A stretch of 64,000 nucleotides of DNA from Pseudomonas sp. MN1F (lineage in GTDB: Bacteria > Pseudomonadota > Gammaproteobacteria > Pseudomonadales > Pseudomonadaceae), in contig NZ_VZII01000021.1 in the NCBI RefSeq assembly GCF_009391885.1, positions 37,888 through 101,887 on the forward strand, written 5' to 3'. Positions 14,969 to 23,054 of the stretch are shown piece after piece. Position numbers and translations under genes: made by a program. Numbering within the stretch: position 1 is the first letter of the stretch; every line of letters begins with the position of its first letter. Under the pieces are notes generated by a model. The model saw only the letters and a list, made by a program, of their open reading frames with translations. It made no database searches and had not been told where the DNA came from.

Positions 14969-17545
14969 TCAGAATTGGTAATCCACCTGCGCCAGCAGGG
15001 TGCGGCCCGGCATGGGTTGGAGGAAGGTGTTGGTCGAGCCGGCCAACCCGCTGACGAAGTTCAGCTCATCGGTGACGTTGAGCATGCGCAGCGTCACGCC
15101 CCACTGGGGCTGGCGGTAGTACGCGGCGAGATCGAGGTTGTACTCGTCGGGCACCTTCACCGTCTTGCTCAGGTTCAGGTACCAGCTGCTGGTCCACCAG
15201 CCCGACAACTCCACGCCAAAGCCCGAGGCGAAGCGGTAGTCGATGTAGCCGCCGGCGTTGTATTCGGGGATCTGCACCGCATCGAACCTGCCGGACGGAC
15301 GCTGGTTCAGGCTGTTGTTGTCGCCGAACACGGTGCCGTTGTCAGGGATGAAGCCGGCCGAGGCGAAACCCGCCTGGCTGGTGAACTCGTTGTAGGCACT
15401 GATACGGCTGAGGTTGAGGCCGCCGCGCAGGTGCTCGTCCTGGTAGCGCAGGGTGGCTTCCCAGCCTTTGACGATCAGCCGGGCGATGTTGTTGTTGCTG
15501 TCCGGCGCCTGGTCGCGGGCCTGGCGGTAGGCGGCCAGGGTGAAGAACAGCTGGTCAGGCATGGCCTCGACCTTCAGCCCCAGCTCATGCAGCACGCTGA
15601 GGCTTTCGAAGGCCAGCGGGTTCAGCAGGTTGGCCCCGGCACCACTGCCCCAGCCCAGGCCGTTGGTGAAGAAGCCGGTATTGACCGCCAGCGAGCGATC
15701 GAAGGTGTAGTACAGCGTGCTGTTTTCCGAGGGCTTGAAATAGGGGCTGACCTGTACCGAGAACAATCGGTAGTTGTTTGCGTCCTTGCGTGGGTTGCCG
15801 CCGGCGAGGACGAAGGGGTTTTCGATGTGCGCGTCGATCCAGCTGCGGCTGGCACCCAGGTTCAACCCCAGGCGATCACCCAGGCGCAGGTTGTGCTGGC
15901 TGAACAGGGTCCGGGTGGTCCAGGTGCTGTCGGCGGTATAGGGCGCCACCGACTCGGCGTACAGCCCATGGCCGGCCGGGTACATGGCCGGCAGGTTGAG
16001 CCAGCCGTAATAGCTGGACAACTGCGGCACGCCAGGCTGGCCGATCCAGGCCGCGTTGCCGCCAGCGGGGTTGCGCGCGGCCAGGCCCAGCAGGTCACCG
16101 GGGTTCTTCAGCGTTGGGTCGAGCGTCAGGTCGTAGGCGTTGATGGTAGAGCCGAAGCTGTTGTTCGCGGCAATCGATTCATTCGACTCGCGACGGTAGA
16201 TCAGCCCGGTGTTGCTGTCATCGATCAGGGTCAGGCTGCCCAGCTGCCATTGGCCGCGGGCGCGGAACTCGAAGCGGTTGTCGAAGATGTCGTCCTTGCC
16301 CTGTACCTGGAATGCCCCCACCGCGTCGGTGCTGTCGGTGGAGTGCTGGTAGAACGTGCTGTTGGCCAGGGTGATGGCCGGGGTCAGCTCGCCTTCGACG
16401 CGCAGCTGCGTGGTGAAGCGCCGCGAGCGGTTCTGGTCTTCGTCGCGCTGGCCGGTCTGCGACGACAGCGAGGTCAGGCCATTGCCCGCCAGCGACGGGT
16501 CGTAGACCCAGCCGCGCAGGCTGCCGGGGCTGGCCTGGGTGTTGGGCGAGGCGCCCTGGAAGCTGCCATTGACGACTGCGTACTGGCCCTGGGCATTGCG
16601 CTGGCGCTGTACCCAGCCGAGCACCTGGGCGTCGGCGGCACCTGATGACAGCACCGGCGACCACAGTGTCTTGCCGTTCTGGATGATCGGCGTGGCGCGG
16701 CCAGCGTAGTACTTGCCGTGGTCGACCAGATCCTGGCTGGCGCGGTTCCAGCCATGGGTGATGTTGTAGTCGAAATAGTCGTCATAGGCAGCGTTCCAGT
16801 CCACCCGCACGTTGTCGTTGCGCCAGGCCAGTGCGCCGTAGAAGGCGTCGAAGTTGTTTTCGACGTTGTCGTAGAAATCTTCCTGGCGCTGGCGAGTGAT
16901 GCTGACCCGGTAGGCCAGGCTGTCGCTGAGGGGGCCGGTGTTGTCGATGCTGAAACGGGTGGCATCACGCGATTCGCCGTCGGGGATCCAGCTGCCGATA
17001 TCGCCGCTGAGCTTGGTGCGGAACTGGTTGAAGTCGGGCTTTTTGCTCAGGTAATTGACGTAACCGCCGCTGCCGCTGACCGAGCCATAGCTCACCGAGG
17101 AAGGCCCGGCAACGATGTCGGCGCCCTCGTAGGCGTTGAAGTTGGCCGGGTGGCGCACGCCGTAGGCGCGCTGGCCGTCCTGGAATACCTCGGTGTTCTG
17201 CCCGCGCATCTGCGGGGCGATGCCGGCGTTCTGGCCCCCACCGCGGGTGATCCCGGGGGCATATTTGACCAGGTCGTCCGAGCTGCGGATCGGGTCGCGG
17301 GCCAGTTGCTCGGCGTTGATCTGGGTGACCGAGCGCGGGGTGTCGAGCAGCTTGGCTTCAAGGCCGCCGTAGATCGAGGCCGCTGGCCGGGTGGGCAGGG
17401 CATCGTCGTCGGCCTGTCGGGCCTGTACGGTCACTGTTTGCAGCTGGGTGTCCTCGGCCTGGACGAAGGGCGCGCTGGAAGCCAGGATGGCCAGGGCCAG
17501 CGAGCTGGGCCTGAATGTCGGGTGCAGCAGGGCAACGCGGAGCAT
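14969..17545 (-). CDS. TonB-dependent outer-membrane receptor
   Basis: This 858-aa receptor has a signal peptide (1-30, ending PFVQA), a TonB box near TVTVQ (37-41), a plug domain containing KLLDTPRSVTQINAEQL and GQNTEVFQDGQR, then a beta-barrel ending in VDYQF with the terminal Phe expected for outer-membrane assembly. There is no STN signalling domain, so it is a transporter rather than a transducer. The plug resembles siderophore receptors, but the genes on both sides encode organosulfur-type binding proteins and monooxygenases. Uptake of a bulky or lipophilic sulfur compound, analogous to SftP of P. putida S-313, is the better guess. It starts 97 bases after the preceding gene. Confidence 0.88.
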   Translation of the reverse strand: MLRVALLHPTFRPSSLALAILASSAPFVQAEDTQLQTVTVQARQADDDALPTRPAASIYGGLEAKLLDTPRSVTQINAEQLARDPIRSSDDLVKYAPGITRGGGQNAGIAPQMRGQNTEVFQDGQRAYGVRHPANFNAYEGADIVAGPSSVSYGSVSGSGGYVNYLSKKPDFNQFRTKLSGDIGSWIPDGESRDATRFSIDNTGPLSDSLAYRVSITRQRQEDFYDNVENNFDAFYGALAWRNDNVRVDWNAAYDDYFDYNITHGWNRASQDLVDHGKYYAGRATPIIQNGKTLWSPVLSSGAADAQVLGWVQRQRNAQGQYAVVNGSFQGASPNTQASPGSLRGWVYDPSLAGNGLTSLSSQTGQRDEDQNRSRRFTTQLRVEGELTPAITLANSTFYQHSTDSTDAVGAFQVQGKDDIFDNRFEFRARGQWQLGSLTLIDDSNTGLIYRRESNESIAANNSFGSTINAYDLTLDPTLKNPGDLLGLAARNPAGGNAAWIGQPGVPQLSSYYGWLNLPAMYPAGHGLYAESVAPYTADSTWTTRTLFSQHNLRLGDRLGLNLGASRSWIDAHIENPFVLAGGNPRKDANNYRLFSVQVSPYFKPSENSTLYYTFDRSLAVNTGFFTNGLGWGSGAGANLLNPLAFESLSVLHELGLKVEAMPDQLFFTLAAYRQARDQAPDSNNNIARLIVKGWEATLRYQDEHLRGGLNLSRISAYNEFTSQAGFASAGFIPDNGTVFGDNNSLNQRPSGRFDAVQIPEYNAGGYIDYRFASGFGVELSGWWTSSWYLNLSKTVKVPDEYNLDLAAYYRQPQWGVTLRMLNVTDELNFVSGLAGSTNTFLQPMPGRTLLAQVDYQF

Positions 17546-17642
17546 GTGGCTGGGCCTCGTTCTGTTCGGGAAAGGGAAAAGCGAGGGCGCAGCCGCGCCT
17601 GCGGTTGGGGGATTCAGCGAGTGGCCGCTGGCGGCCGGACGT

Positions 17643-19196
17643 TCAGCTTTTCAGCCACAGGCTCTCGAATCGCCAGGTACTGAACAGCGATTGCTCTGCC
17701 TGTGCGCCGCCAACCCGGTTGCTGACGCTGTCGAGCAGGTCGGCATAGCCCCAGATCAGCATGCCGCCGCGCTGGTACTGGATACGCTGTGCGCGGTGCA
17801 CCAGCGCTTTGCGTTTTTCCAGGTCCGGTTGGGCCATGGCGGCGAGGAAGGCTTCGGCAAATTCAGGGTCGTGGAAATGGGTCTTGTTGGCCACGGCGAA
17901 AGGCGCGTCGGTGTGGATGGCGCTGGCCAGGAATGGCGCGCCGATACTGCCGCCGGTGCTCAGGGTCCAGTCATTGCGTTGCGGCCCCTGGAAGGTGGCC
18001 AGGTCGACCTGGCGCACGCTGATTGTCACGCCGATGCGCCGCGCCTGTTCGGCCAGCACCAGCGCTGACGCAAGCCCGGGACCCGGCGTGGTCACCAGTT
18101 CTACCTGCAGGCCCTCCTGGCCTGCCTCCTTGAGCAACTGCGAGGCCCGTTGCGGGTCGTGCGGGCGAGGCCCGAGGCTATGATCGAAGGTCGGGTCGAA
18201 CGGTGCATACAAGTCGTTGGCCACCCGGCCCTGGCCGTTGAGCGCACGCCGCACCAGCTCCTCACGGTCGGCCAGCAGGCGGAACGCCTCACGCACCCGC
18301 GGGTCGTCGAACGGCGCCTTGGCGGTGTTCATGTCGAACGACAGCCAGTTGCCGCTCACCGACTTGAGCAGGCGCAAGCGCGGGTCGGCCTGCAGCACCT
18401 GCAGGTGTTCGGTGGACATCACGTTGGCCATGTCGATCTGCCCGGCGCGCAGCGCCGCCAGGCGGCCGGTCTGGTCCTTGAAGTCGATGATCTCGAGCTC
18501 GTCGGCATACGGCTTGCCGGGTTTGTAATAGTTGGCGAAGCGGGTGAACAGCGAGCGCTGGCCCGGGGTGAAACGTTCGAGCTTGTAGGGGCCGGCGCCA
18601 ACCGGGTTGCTGACCGGGTGATAATCGACCGGCACGATGCCGCCGAAGTTGACCCAGGTTTCTGGCAGCGGCATGTAGCTGCGGCCCTCGCGAAAGGCCA
18701 GGCGCACAGTGCGTTGGTCAAGCTTGACCAGGTTGTCGCGGTCGACCCAGTGCAGCAGGGCGGCATAGGGCGAGGCCAGCTGCGGGTCGGTGAGGCGGCG
18801 GATGGAGAAGATCAGGTCGTCGGCATCGATGGTCTTGCCGTGGTGGAATTCCAGCCCAGGCTTGAGGCGCAAGGTCCAGCCGCTGGCATCGGCGTTGGGC
18901 TCGGCGAATTCGGCCAGGGCCAGGCGCGGCTGCATCTGCTCATCCCATTCCCACAGTTTGCTGTACAGCGCAAAGCCGCGCACGATGCCGCTGCCAACCG
19001 GCTTGTGGGCGTCGAGGTTGCCGCTCTGGTTGCCGTCGATGATGCCCAGGCGCAGGCGCCCGCCGTAGCGTGGCTGGTCGGCCACGGCGCTGCCGGGGTT
19101 GTCGCCGGCACCGCAACCGGTGAGCAACCCGCCGGCCAGTACGCCGGCATGCCCGAGGAAGCTGCGCCGGCTCAGTGGGTAACCGTCCCTGGTCAT
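17643..19196 (-). CDS. Second peptide-type ABC substrate-binding protein, Tat-type lipoprotein
   Basis: This 517-aa family 5 binding protein has a twin-arginine start (LSRRSFLG, 8-15) and lipobox LLTGC (Cys28). It is strikingly similar to the protein at 8538-10115. Both share GNLDAHKPVG, WEW, RLALAEFAEPNADAS, GLEFHHGK, RLTDPQLASP and YADELEII, so they are recent paralogues. No permease or ATPase gene is next to it, so it probably feeds the importer encoded at 10108-13779. It starts 4 bases after the LLM gene upstream and precedes the TonB-dependent receptor. The ligand is unknown. Confidence 0.87.
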   Translation of the reverse strand: MTRDGYPLSRRSFLGHAGVLAGGLLTGCGAGDNPGSAVADQPRYGGRLRLGIIDGNQSGNLDAHKPVGSGIVRGFALYSKLWEWDEQMQPRLALAEFAEPNADASGWTLRLKPGLEFHHGKTIDADDLIFSIRRLTDPQLASPYAALLHWVDRDNLVKLDQRTVRLAFREGRSYMPLPETWVNFGGIVPVDYHPVSNPVGAGPYKLERFTPGQRSLFTRFANYYKPGKPYADELEIIDFKDQTGRLAALRAGQIDMANVMSTEHLQVLQADPRLRLLKSVSGNWLSFDMNTAKAPFDDPRVREAFRLLADREELVRRALNGQGRVANDLYAPFDPTFDHSLGPRPHDPQRASQLLKEAGQEGLQVELVTTPGPGLASALVLAEQARRIGVTISVRQVDLATFQGPQRNDWTLSTGGSIGAPFLASAIHTDAPFAVANKTHFHDPEFAEAFLAAMAQPDLEKRKALVHRAQRIQYQRGGMLIWGYADLLDSVSNRVGGAQAEQSLFSTWRFESLWLKS

Positions 19197-19200
19197 GGCC

Positions 19201-20400
19201 TCAGCCCCCATTGCTGGCGTGCAGTTGCACGGCGGTGGCGGCCGGCCGGGCAAGGGCTGCGCGCTCGCCACGGAAGTGCGGCAGGATGTGCTCGCCAAGG
19301 CGGTAGGCCTCTTCCAGGTGCGGGTAGCCGGCCAGGAAGAACAGGTCGATGCCGATGCCGTGGTACTCGCGGATGCGCGCCACCACATTGCTGTAGCTGC
19401 CCACCAGCGCGCAGCCTGGTGGGATGCCGATGTAGCCGAATCCGGTCCATACATTGGGGTGAATGAAAAAGTCGTCGAACGCCTGCTGCTCGTCCTTCTC
19501 GCTGTAGCCATGTTCGTAGCTCAGCTTGCGTGCAGTACGCAGCCCGGCGTGGGCGGCGCGGGCCTTGACCGTGCCCTTGGCCACGCCTTCGTCGAAGAAG
19601 CGCTTGGCCTCGGCCAGCGCAGCCTCTTCGGTGTCGCGGGTAATTACATCAATGGACAGGCCGAAGCGAATGTCGCTGCGGCCCCACTTCAGCGCGCGGG
19701 CACGGATGTCGGCGATCAGCGCGGCGATCTCGTCCGGGTGCTCGGCACGCATCAGGTAGAAGTCCGCATGCTTGGCCGCAAATTCGCGGGCAGCCTCCGA
19801 TGAGCCGGCGGTGCAGATCAGCGGCAGCTCGGCCTTTTTCAGCGGGCCGCGCAAGCCGCCGCCTTCGGCGCTGTAGTAGGTGCCCTGGTAATGGAATTGC
19901 TCGTTGTGCCAATAGCCGCGCACCACGTCCATGAACTCGGTGGCGCGGGCGTAGCGCTGGTCATGGCCCTCGAAGTCGCCGACCTGGCGCTGAATGGCAT
20001 CCGAGCCGCCGTTGATGATGTTCCACACCAAGCGGTTGCCGGTGGCGCGCTGGTAGGTTGCGGCCTGTTGCACCGCCACCCAGGGGGTGTAGTGGTAAGG
20101 CTGGAAGGCGGTGACGAACTTCAACGTGCGGGTTTCCCGGGCCAGCAGCGAGCAGACGGTCCAGGGCTCCTCGCCGGTCGGCGCATTGACCATCAGTGCG
20201 CCGCCAAAACCATTGATCTCCGCCGCCCGGGCGATCTGCCCGAGGTAGTCGATGTAGCTGAAGTGGTCGCCTACCGCGAAGGCAGAGACCGCGCCGGTGC
20301 TGGGGCCGCCGGCGTGCCAGTCGCCGCGGTTGCGCGGGTCGCCGGGCAGGTACTGGGTTTCGCCATGCAGCGGCAGGCGGGTGAAGAACTCGATGCTCAT
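19201..20400 (-). CDS. SsuD-like FMNH2-dependent monooxygenase
   Basis: This 399-aa LLM-class protein is clearly of the SsuD family. Landmarks are MSIEFFTRLPLHGETQYL at the start, NRLVWNIINGGSD (near 125), CTAGSSEAAREFAAKHADFY (near 205) and LAGYPHLEEAYRLGEHIL near the C-terminus, where the YPH active-site segment of SsuD is kept. The strand FGLSIDVITRDTEEAA lacks the His of SsuD's RLHVIVR. It most likely desulfonates an organic sulfonate or related compound. It is third in the leftward operon, 12 bases after the lipase-like gene and 4 bases before the Tat-type binding protein gene. Confidence 0.85.
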   Translation of the reverse strand: MSIEFFTRLPLHGETQYLPGDPRNRGDWHAGGPSTGAVSAFAVGDHFSYIDYLGQIARAAEINGFGGALMVNAPTGEEPWTVCSLLARETRTLKFVTAFQPYHYTPWVAVQQAATYQRATGNRLVWNIINGGSDAIQRQVGDFEGHDQRYARATEFMDVVRGYWHNEQFHYQGTYYSAEGGGLRGPLKKAELPLICTAGSSEAAREFAAKHADFYLMRAEHPDEIAALIADIRARALKWGRSDIRFGLSIDVITRDTEEAALAEAKRFFDEGVAKGTVKARAAHAGLRTARKLSYEHGYSEKDEQQAFDDFFIHPNVWTGFGYIGIPPGCALVGSYSNVVARIREYHGIGIDLFFLAGYPHLEEAYRLGEHILPHFRGERAALARPAATAVQLHASNGG

Positions 20401-20412
20401 GGGATGGCCTCC

Positions 20413-21636
20413 TTACTGGACGCTGGGGCTGCAGTTGGGCGTGACCGGCTGGCCGCTGATGACCTGGCGGGCAAAGGGAATCGAGTCCTTCAGCGAGGCA
20501 TTGACCGTTTCGCTGTGGCCCAGGCCCTTGTACAGGTGGCCCTGTACCACGGAGCCTGCCTTGCAGGCGTCCTGCATCAGCGCGACCTGGGTGGCGGCGG
20601 CGGGTGTCTTGTCTTCGGCACCGGTGCCGATGAAGATCGGCTGCGCCAGCTTGAGGGTCGGGTAGGACACCTGGGCCAGCCACGGCTTGAGCTTGTCGCC
20701 CTGGTAGTCCTTCTTGGCATTGGCCGGCGTCAGGCCGCTGCCGACCACGTCGCTGACCAGCGACGACAGGCAGCTGGTGCGGGCCTGCTCGAACAGTGGC
20801 AGGGCCTTGTCGGTGTAGAAATCGCGCGGGTCGATGCTCGGGTCGTACTGCTGCGCGGCGAGCAGGGTGTAGAAGCCATAGGCCAGGGCCGGGTCGACCT
20901 TGTCCTGGTCCTGCTCACCGACGTTCTTTGAACCCACGGTGTAGATGACACCGGTGCCGATGCTGCCCTTGACCCCCAGGTTGGGCGCATAAGTGGCGGC
21001 ATAGGCGCCTGCGGCGAAGGCACCGGCACCGCCTTGGGATTGGCCGATGATCAGCACCTTGTCGGCCAGCCCTGGTACGCTGGCGACCACAGCCTTGGCC
21101 GCATCGAGAATGCCGTAGGCGGCCATGCGGTTGTTGAGCAGCGGGTGACCGCCCGGTACACCCAGGCCCTGGTAATCGGTGGCGACGATGGCATAGCCCT
21201 CGGCCAACCAGCGGTTGAGATACTGCACATCGCGGTACGAACGGCCGGCCCAGGACGGCGCGCAGATATCCGCCACGCCCACCGTGCCATGGCCCCAGCT
21301 GGCGACCGGCCAGCCGCCGGCGGGCGCCTTGCCTTTGGGAATGAACAGCGCGCCGGAAACCACGATCGGGGTCTTGCCGTCGATGCCGTCCAGCGAGGTG
21401 TAGAGGATGCGTTGGGCGCTGGCGGCGTTGGGCAGGCTCAGTGCCTGCTCCAGTGGCTCGCTGCGCAGCAGCTTGCCCGGGGTGGCGGGGATGGCCTTGC
21501 TCCAGGTGTAGAAGCTCGAAACCCGGCCGTCACCCTGCTGCGGGTCGGGCTTGGGGGCAAAGGTGTCGGCCGCCATCGCGCCGATGGAAAAGGCCAGTGC
21601 GGTGAGGCTGAAAGCGATGGATGCAGGCAGTTTCAT
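20413..21636 (-). CDS. Secreted alpha/beta hydrolase, secretory lipase (LIP) type
   Basis: This 407-aa protein has a signal peptide (1-23, ending AMAA). It has an alpha/beta-hydrolase core with the nucleophile elbow GQSQGG, a Trp-Gly-His-Gly-Thr motif (ASWGHGTVG), an acid region near FIGTGAEDKTP and a late His in LGHSE. The pattern fits secreted lipase/esterase proteins. It lies between an SsuA-like binding protein gene (11 bases upstream) and an SsuD-like monooxygenase gene. It may hydrolyse an ester in the periplasm so that a sulfur-containing part can be imported; that is inference. The start chosen gives a good signal peptide; the frame continues open upstream without one. Confidence 0.83.
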   Translation of the reverse strand: MKLPASIAFSLTALAFSIGAMAADTFAPKPDPQQGDGRVSSFYTWSKAIPATPGKLLRSEPLEQALSLPNAASAQRILYTSLDGIDGKTPIVVSGALFIPKGKAPAGGWPVASWGHGTVGVADICAPSWAGRSYRDVQYLNRWLAEGYAIVATDYQGLGVPGGHPLLNNRMAAYGILDAAKAVVASVPGLADKVLIIGQSQGGAGAFAAGAYAATYAPNLGVKGSIGTGVIYTVGSKNVGEQDQDKVDPALAYGFYTLLAAQQYDPSIDPRDFYTDKALPLFEQARTSCLSSLVSDVVGSGLTPANAKKDYQGDKLKPWLAQVSYPTLKLAQPIFIGTGAEDKTPAAATQVALMQDACKAGSVVQGHLYKGLGHSETVNASLKDSIPFARQVISGQPVTPNCSPSVQ

Positions 21637-21647
21637 GCGCGAGGTTC

Positions 21648-22721
21648 TCAAGGTTGTTGGCTGAGCTGAGCGTCCAGGGACGGCCAGTAGTGGGTCAGTT
21701 GCAGGTCGATCAGTGCCTGGCGGGTAAAGCCGGTGGCCAGGTCCTGGCTGATGTCGTAGGGGGTGCGGATCAGGCGGTTGTCCAGCGCGTATTGGGCGAG
21801 GGCGTGGTAGTGGGCCTTGAGCTGTGCATCGCTCTTGGGCGCCCAGCGGGTTTTCCAGGCCACCGGGTCGCCCTGGTCGTCGCGGCGCAGCACGCTTTCG
21901 GCGACGCCGGCACGCGACGACAGTGCGTAGTAGCCATCGCGGTTCTGCTCCTGGGAGATCCACCAGGCTGCGCGCACCCAGGCCGTTGCCACCAGTTGGG
22001 TCAGCTCCGGGTTTTGCGCAATGAAGGCGTCGGTGCCCCACAGGTCGGAGACCAGCCGCCAGTCATCGGCGCCTTGCTTGGTCGACCAGAGGATGCGGGC
22101 CACGCCCTTGTCTTCCAGGGCGTAGGCCTCGTTGAGCAGCACTGCCGCATCGACCTTGCCGGCTGACACCGCCGCGGCGCCTACCTGCGGGTTGAGGTTG
22201 GCGATCTTGAAGTCGGTCAGTTTCAGCCCTTGGCTGGCGAGGAAGTTGCTGAAGGCGAACTCCCAGGGGCGGCCGCGGTGCAGGGCCAGGCGCTTGCCCT
22301 TGAGTGCCTGGATATCGCGCACCGGGGAGTCGGCGGGTACCACCAGGTAGATGTTGTTGCCACTGCCGCCGGGTACTACCAGCTTGCCTGGCACCTGGCC
22401 GGCACCGGCGATCACCGAGGGCAGGTCGCCGCGCACCGCGAAGTCCAGGCTGTTGTTGCTGAACCCCTCATTGATCTGCGGCCCGGCGCCAGCATGGGGC
22501 AGGGCGGTCCACTGCAGCTTGACGCCGCGTGCTGCCAGCTGTTGTTCGAGCCAGCCTTCCTCGATCACCCGGCCGGGTATGCCGCCGAATACCGGCGCGC
22601 CGCCTTGGGTGAAGGCGACGATGGCGATGCGCACCGCAGCCGGTGGCTCGGCCGCCAGTGCGGCCAGGCTCAGAAACAGGCCGCCGAGCAGGGCGAGGCC
22701 GTGACGCCAGGGTTTGTTCAT
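21648..22721 (-). CDS. SsuA/nitrate/taurine-type ABC substrate-binding protein
   Basis: This 357-aa periplasmic binding protein has a classical signal peptide (1-24, ALAALA then AEPPAA). Family marks are DFAVRGDLPSVIAGAG, ADSPVRDIQALKGKRLALHRGRP and QVGAAAVSAGKVDAAVLLNEAYA. No lipobox is present, so it is soluble. SsuB and SsuC partners are not in this window, so it must use components encoded elsewhere or be an orphan. It is the first gene of the leftward operon, divergent from the sfnR-like regulator gene, with a candidate sigma-54 promoter about 70 bases upstream. The ligand is probably a sulfonate or sulfate ester. Confidence 0.85.
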   Translation of the reverse strand: MNKPWRHGLALLGGLFLSLAALAAEPPAAVRIAIVAFTQGGAPVFGGIPGRVIEEGWLEQQLAARGVKLQWTALPHAGAGPQINEGFSNNSLDFAVRGDLPSVIAGAGQVPGKLVVPGGSGNNIYLVVPADSPVRDIQALKGKRLALHRGRPWEFAFSNFLASQGLKLTDFKIANLNPQVGAAAVSAGKVDAAVLLNEAYALEDKGVARILWSTKQGADDWRLVSDLWGTDAFIAQNPELTQLVATAWVRAAWWISQEQNRDGYYALSSRAGVAESVLRRDDQGDPVAWKTRWAPKSDAQLKAHYHALAQYALDNRLIRTPYDISQDLATGFTRQALIDLQLTHYWPSLDAQLSQQP

Positions 22722-22792
22722 GTGCAGCTCCAGGCAGGGGTTCGACAGGCCCGGGCCGCGTGGTTGAGCGGATCGGACGTTATCAGGCCTGG

Positions 22793-22808
22793 AGCGAAAT
22801 GCATGCCA
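22793..22808 (-). promoter_or_regulatory. Candidate sigma-54 promoter of the leftward SsuA-like operon
   Basis: On the minus strand the site reads TGGCATGCATTTCGCT. It has TGGC at -24 and GC at the correct 10-base spacing, but the -12 block (TCGCT) departs from TTGCA. The start would be near 22781, with a leader of about 60 bases. It is weaker than the two sites near 5.3 kb, but the placement is right. Confidence 0.5.
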
Positions 22809-22948
22809 GCTCTTGCTCGATCAGCTGCAGCCCTTGACTGGCGGGGCGTGCAGCAAAACCTTCGAAGCCTCGGGGCGGTCTTGGCCTGCTGATCGGCAGG
22901 CACGCGGTTGCTGCTGCGTTGCTGCTCCAGCAGCAGTGCGCTGCTGAA

Positions 22949-23020
22949 AATCGCATTAGTCAATAATGGAATATATAAATATTAATTAATAATTTTTTGA
23001 TCTAATTTGTTTCATGCACT
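22949..23020 (+). promoter_or_regulatory. AT-rich promoter/operator region before the sfnR-like gene
   Basis: The 333-base divergent gap 22722-23054 contains the sigma-54 candidate near its left end and, here, a conspicuously AT-rich block in otherwise GC-rich DNA. The block includes the perfect palindrome ATTAATTAAT at 22981-22990 and a run of T. It probably carries the sigma-70-type promoter and regulator site for the activator gene. In P. putida, sfnR responds to sulfur limitation through CysB, so a CysB site is one possibility. An inverted repeat GCTGCT-CC-AGCAGC lies at 22921-22934. Confidence 0.5.
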
Positions 23021-23054
23021 ATTGGGGCGCGCTTCAACTGCCAGGAAAGCCCCC

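Noticed and set aside
14969..17545. Calling the TonB-dependent receptor a siderophore receptor
   Set aside because: The plug resembles that group, but neighbours are organosulfur genes, and no siderophore or iron-regulator gene was seen nearby.
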